The position numbers and the translations under genes were made by a program. From positions 1 to 64,000 of the forward strand of contig BAAHQB010000363.1 in assembly GCA_054601695.1 (NCBI GenBank): 64,000 nt of DNA, given 5' to 3'. Positions 51,071-64,000 of this stretch are shown here, piece after piece; the stretch's first letter is position 1; each line of letters begins with the position of its first letter. The notes beneath the pieces are model-generated. The model saw nothing but the letters and a program-made list of their open reading frames with translations. It searched no databases and had not been told where the DNA came from. This DNA comes from Amorphochlora amoebiformis (Eukaryota > Cercozoa > Chlorarachniophyceae).

Positions 51071-51109
<39 letters not shown>

Positions 51110-51303
51110 TTAAAATATCTTATGTAAACATATACATATATATATATATATATATATACATAAATATATATATATATATATATCATATACACACAATATA
51201 TGTATATATATATAAATATATCTATATATATATATCCATATATATATGTATATATCATATGCACACAATATATTTATATTATATATATATATATATAATA
51301 TTA

Positions 51304-51346
<43 letters not shown>

Positions 51347-51801
51347 TACATGTAAGCAGAATTAAGTCGGGAAGATCGAATAAGCTTGCGTATGAAAAAA
51401 CAGACTTCTGGATACAAGGTATATACATATCATACATATACTATATTATACTTGCATATCATACATACTACATTGTACCCTTGTGGATACAAGGTATATA
51501 CATATCATACATATACTATATTATACTCCATATTATATATACTATATTGTACCCTTGTGGATACAAGGTATATACATATCATACATAATCTATTATACTC
51601 CATATTATACATACTATATTGTACCCTTGTGAATACAAGGTATATACATATCATACATATACTATATTATACTCCATATTATATATACTATATTGTACCC
51701 TTGTGGATACAAGGTATATACATATCATACATATACTATAATTATAATTATATTATACTACATATCATACATACTATATTATACCCTTGTGGATACAATT
51801 T

Positions 51802-51849
<48 letters not shown>

Positions 51850-52359
51850 CGTACTATATTATACACTTGTCTTCATATCATACGTCACTTGAGCATACAA
51901 GGTGTATACATATCATACAAGGTTTATACATACCATACATACTATACTTTACACTTGTAGAAACAAGCTATATACATATATCTTACATACTGTATTATAA
52001 TATGTCACTTGTACCCACAAGTGTATAATATATCACGTATGCTACCATACGTGATATATTATACACTCGCGGATACAAAGTATATACATATCATACATAC
52101 CATATTATACACTTGTGGACATACATACCATACGTAATATATTATACACTTGTGGATATACCTATACACATACGTAATAAATTATGCACTTGTGGATATA
52201 AGGTATATACGTATGTAATACAATGTACATTTGTGGATATGAGGTGGTGTATACATTTAAAGATGATCCGAGTTTTAGTGTGTTCGGAAGTTAAAGGGTA
52301 CGTAACTCCCGACCAAATCAAACGTACGCTATATTCTAAAAATGTCACAAATATATATG

Positions 52360-52390
<31 letters not shown>

Positions 52391-52410
52391 GCATATCTAT
52401 GTATTTATAC

Positions 52411-52487
<77 letters not shown>

Positions 52488-52546
52488 ATGTGTATTCATG
52501 TAAATAATGTTAGATATGTAGCTTATAAAATTTGTATCTAAATTTA

Positions 52547-52589
<43 letters not shown>

Positions 52590-52618
52590 TTGCATATATT
52601 AAAAAAGTAGTATGAAAA

Positions 52619-52666
<48 letters not shown>

Positions 52667-52939
52667 TCTAGTGAATATATATATTTTTTTTATACATTAT
52701 ATGTTCTCATATATATGTACATATATATATATATACATATATATGTATATGCATGTGCATATTGAGTGTATCTATCTGAGATATGTAAGTTGGGAGGAAT
52801 ACAAAAATGTAAAATCCGAGGATGGGCAAATACGCTTATGGAGGGTCACACCAGCGCAGGCGACGACAATGCCTCCAAACGCCTCCGCATTGACGCACAC
52901 ACGCTAGCCATTCAATTGTTCAATCGAGCAGGCATATAG
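48417..52939 (+). CDS. Small PH-like domain protein
   Basis: Four exons: 48417-48493, 48522-48771, 49248-49313, 52790-52939; phases agree, 180 aa. The second half reads as a PH fold: [18 protein letters not shown] (first strands), [24 protein letters not shown] and the closing helix [12 protein letters not shown] with the characteristic Trp. A 30-residue tail follows ([20 protein letters not shown]). The last intron is 3.5 kb of microsatellites and minisatellites; the first is only 28 bases (48494-48521). The start [10 protein letters not shown] is chosen as the first ATG in frame through the 28-base intron; it is uncertain. Opposite-strand frames over exons 2 and 3 are open, but only the plus model joins in phase into a domain. 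Function unknown beyond lipid or protein binding. Confidence 0.55.
49830..50450. repeat. GTGTGTTGTGTATACGACGTTGG minisatellite
   Basis: Drifting units of 30-60 bases with GATGTGTGTT(A/T)CGCATATGATG and later GTGTGTGTTGTGTTTACGCA, filling much of intron 3 of gene 5. Confidence 0.88.
50590..50755. repeat. Interstitial telomere-like block
   Basis: Three roughly 60-base units, each with GGGTTAGGGTTAGGA and a linker containing ACACAAGGGTGCTTGCATTT. TTAGGG reads on the plus strand, opposite to the terminal array. Confidence 0.88.
51405..52245. repeat. 75-bp minisatellite (CTTGTGGATACAAGG)
   Basis: About ten drifting copies of a unit with CTTGTGGATACAAGGTATAT and ACATATCATACATAC. The CTTGTGGATACAAG part is itself palindromic, so each unit can form a small hairpin. 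Confidence 0.9.
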
Positions 52940-62007
<9,068 letters not shown>

Positions 62008-62009
62008 GA

Positions 62010-62470
62010 TATATAAGATAGAGCGATAGAGAGGAGATAGAGAGAGATCGATAGAGTGACAGTGAGCAGATAGAGAGAGATCGATAGAGCGATAGAGAGG
62101 AGATAGAGAGAGATCGATAGAGCGACAGTGAGGAGATAGAGAGAGGTCGATAGAGCGACAGTAAGGAGATAGAGAGAGGTCGATAGAGCGACAGTAAGGA
62201 GATAGAGAGAGATCGATAGAGTGACAGTGAAGAGATAGAGAGAGGTCGATAGAGCGACAGTGATGAGATGGAGAGAGGTCGATAGAGCGACAGTGAGGAG
62301 ATAGAGAGAGGTCGATAGAGCGACAGTGAGGAGATAGAGGGAGGTCGATAGAGCGACAGTGAAGAAATAGAGTGGAGAAATAGAGAGAGGTCGATAGGGC
62401 GACAGCGAAGAGATAGAGATCGATAGAGTGACGGTGAGGAGATAGAGAGAGACGATAGACAGAGCGAGAA
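62010..62470. repeat. About 35-bp GA-rich minisatellite
   Basis: About 12 copies of GATAGAGAGAGGTCGATAGA plus GCGACAGTGAGGA just after the gene 6 stop. (GA)n follows to 62540. Confidence 0.93.
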
Positions 62471-62579
62471 AGATGAGAGCAGAGAATAAAAAGAAAATGA
62501 GATGTTAGGAGAGATCGCTGAGAGAGAGAGAGAGAGAGAGTGCGAGAGCGAGAGACAGAGATGCAGAGTGAGAGGTTAA

Positions 62580-62937
62580 AGGTCCAGGTAGAGAAATGCG
62601 ATTATGAACATTAAAGCGAGTGAAGAGTAGTGTTAGGTATTATGGTAAGCATGAAATAGTTTGATAATTAAGTCGTCTGAGTTCTGTGTTTGTTTAATGG
62701 TTAGTGTTAGTAGTTTTGAGCACCAGTTGAACCAAGTGGGAGTGATTGTTCTAGGAACGATTCTTTATGCAGGTGTAACAATCTCAAACACACACTTAAA
62801 CAATTACGCTGTATGTAATATATATATATATAGATATATCATATATATATATATATATATTATATAAATATAAATAATCATCTACGTATGAGAATCTATA
62901 TATATATATATATATATATAAAAATCATCTACATATA

Positions 62938-62979
<42 letters not shown>

Positions 62980-63021
62980 CATACATATATATATATCTAT
63001 AAATGTATAAATAATCATCTA

Positions 63022-63063
<42 letters not shown>

Positions 63064-63230
63064 CACATATATATATATATATATTATATCGTTCTATATA
63101 TATACATAGATACATGACTTTGATTCAGTTTTGATGGCGGTTGTGTCAAGGGAGCACGAGTTGTTTGTGGTTCATTTCGCTTTTTCAAAAAGAATCAAAG
63201 AAGCTACAGACGAAACGAAAGAAGTATGTA
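62580..63230. other. No supported gene; unique then TA tract
   Basis: 62580-62815 is unique, 62816-63110 is TA microsatellite, 63111-63230 is unique. A 69-codon frame at 62661 is not backed by splice sites or a motif. Confidence 0.6.
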
Positions 63231-63234
63231 TACC

Positions 63235-63480
63235 ATACGTACATACATACAACAGAACCCTTACATCATATATGCATATAACAAAAAGATCTACCATACA
63301 AATATAACCAAACAGCTATATCATACATACAACAAAACAACTATATCATACATGTAACAAAAGAGATATATCATACATATAAAAAAAAGAGATATCTAAT
63401 GCGTCTAACAAAACAGCTATTTCATACATCTAACAAAAGAGTTATATAATACATATGAATAAAGGTCTAGATAATACAAA
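63235..63480. repeat. 25-bp minisatellite, CATACATATAACAAAA orientation
   Basis: About nine drifting copies of AACAAAAGAGATATATCATACATAT-type units. They are the reverse complement of the array at 63715-64000. Confidence 0.9.
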
Positions 63481-63577
63481 GATATATATGTGTGTGTAGA
63501 TGCGATGTAAATGATCCGATTCTTTTCAATTTTGTTTGGCCCGCTTTCTACTCCACGCATTTAAAATAACATGTAAC

Positions 63578-63636
<59 letters not shown>

Positions 63637-63714
63637 CATGAGCACCACTGACTCTTTTGGAAATGCGAAATGAACACATGGGTAAACTACAACAGGAATG
63701 ATAGATGCATCATG

Positions 63715-64000
63715 TACCTCTTTTGTTGTAAGTATGATAGAACTCTTTTGTTATATGTATGATATACCTCTTTTGTTATATGTATGGTATAGCTGTTTTG
63801 TTATGTGAAAACCATAGCTCTTTTGTTATATGTATGATATAGCTCTTTTGTTATATGTATGGTATAGCTCTTTTGTTATATGTATGATATAGCCCTTTTG
63901 TTAAATGTATGTTATACCTATTTGTTATATGTATGATATACCTCTATTGTTATGTGTATGATATAAATCTTTTGTTATATGTATGATATAGCTCTTTTGT
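63715..64000. repeat. 25-bp minisatellite, TTTTGTTATATGTATG orientation
   Basis: At least eleven copies of CTCTTTTGTTATATGTATGA plus TATAG, running off the window edge. Inverted relative to 63235-63480. Confidence 0.92.

Noticed and set aside
52263-52345. Extra exon [18 protein letters not shown] in gene 5
   Set aside because: It fits phase, but would split the PH domain between KYFL and the Trp helix; direct joining of 49313 to 52790 gives a normal domain.
62661-62867. 69-codon frame near the right end
   Set aside because: Runs into TA microsatellite; no motif or splice support.

Overview
The window is the left end of a eukaryotic chromosome. It opens with a telomere read on its C-rich strand (CCCTAA, i.e. 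TTAGGG-type), which grades into a subtelomeric array mixing CCCTAA and CCCGACA units. Everything downstream looks like a unicellular eukaryote, probably an alga or other protist: GT-AG introns in every gene, introns dominated by (TA)n microsatellites and minisatellites, and exons of much higher GC. I cannot name the lineage. The ERV-thioredoxin fusion gene is of a type known from plants and several algae/protists. I see no rRNA, tRNA gene, CRISPR or prokaryotic operon.

I rebuilt six spliced genes by hand, using exon translations, GT/AG sites and codon phase at every junction. In order: (1) + strand 3422-7533, a secreted-then-anchored type I membrane protein with a propeller-like ectodomain (8 exons, 530 aa). 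(2) - strand 31945-11173, a 41-exon gene for about 1,827 aa: rhodanese, DSP-like, NPF-rich linker, DSP-like, rhodanese, DSP-like, rhodanese, DSP-like, coiled-coil tail. None of the four dual-specificity-phosphatase (DSP) modules keeps the catalytic CX5R signature, so it looks like a repeated relative of the MK-STYX pseudophosphatase architecture. (3) + strand 32191-36103, an N-terminal PH-domain protein with a long disordered tail (8 exons, 650 aa). (4) - strand 48154-36871, a PDI-C type protein (ERV41/46 halves around a CPWC thioredoxin domain; 17 exons, 470 aa). (5) + strand 48417-52939, a small PH-like protein (4 exons, 180 aa). (6) + strand 55787-62007, a multi-pass membrane protein with a cytosolic N-terminus (13 exons, about 379 aa), whose frame is interrupted at a poly-G run.

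Genes alternate in orientation. Pairs 2/3 and 4/5 are head to head with only 245 and 262 bp between start codons, so each pair probably shares a promoter. Pairs 1/2 and 3/4 converge. Coding sequence is roughly 12 kb of 64 kb. The rest is most unus­ual: many introns are minisatellites whose repeat unit contains the adjoining exon-intron border, so the real splice site is flanked by several decoy copies. Two copies of a tRNA-headed SINE-like element lie in opposite orientation inside introns of gene 2. Telomere-like blocks occur inside introns and intergenic DNA at 39.2-39.7, 50.6-50.75 and 61.6-61.95 kb.

Limits: all models are manual, with no transcript or database support. Family calls rest on motif recognition. 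The 5' ends of genes 2 and 5 and the poly-G site of gene 6 are the weakest points.
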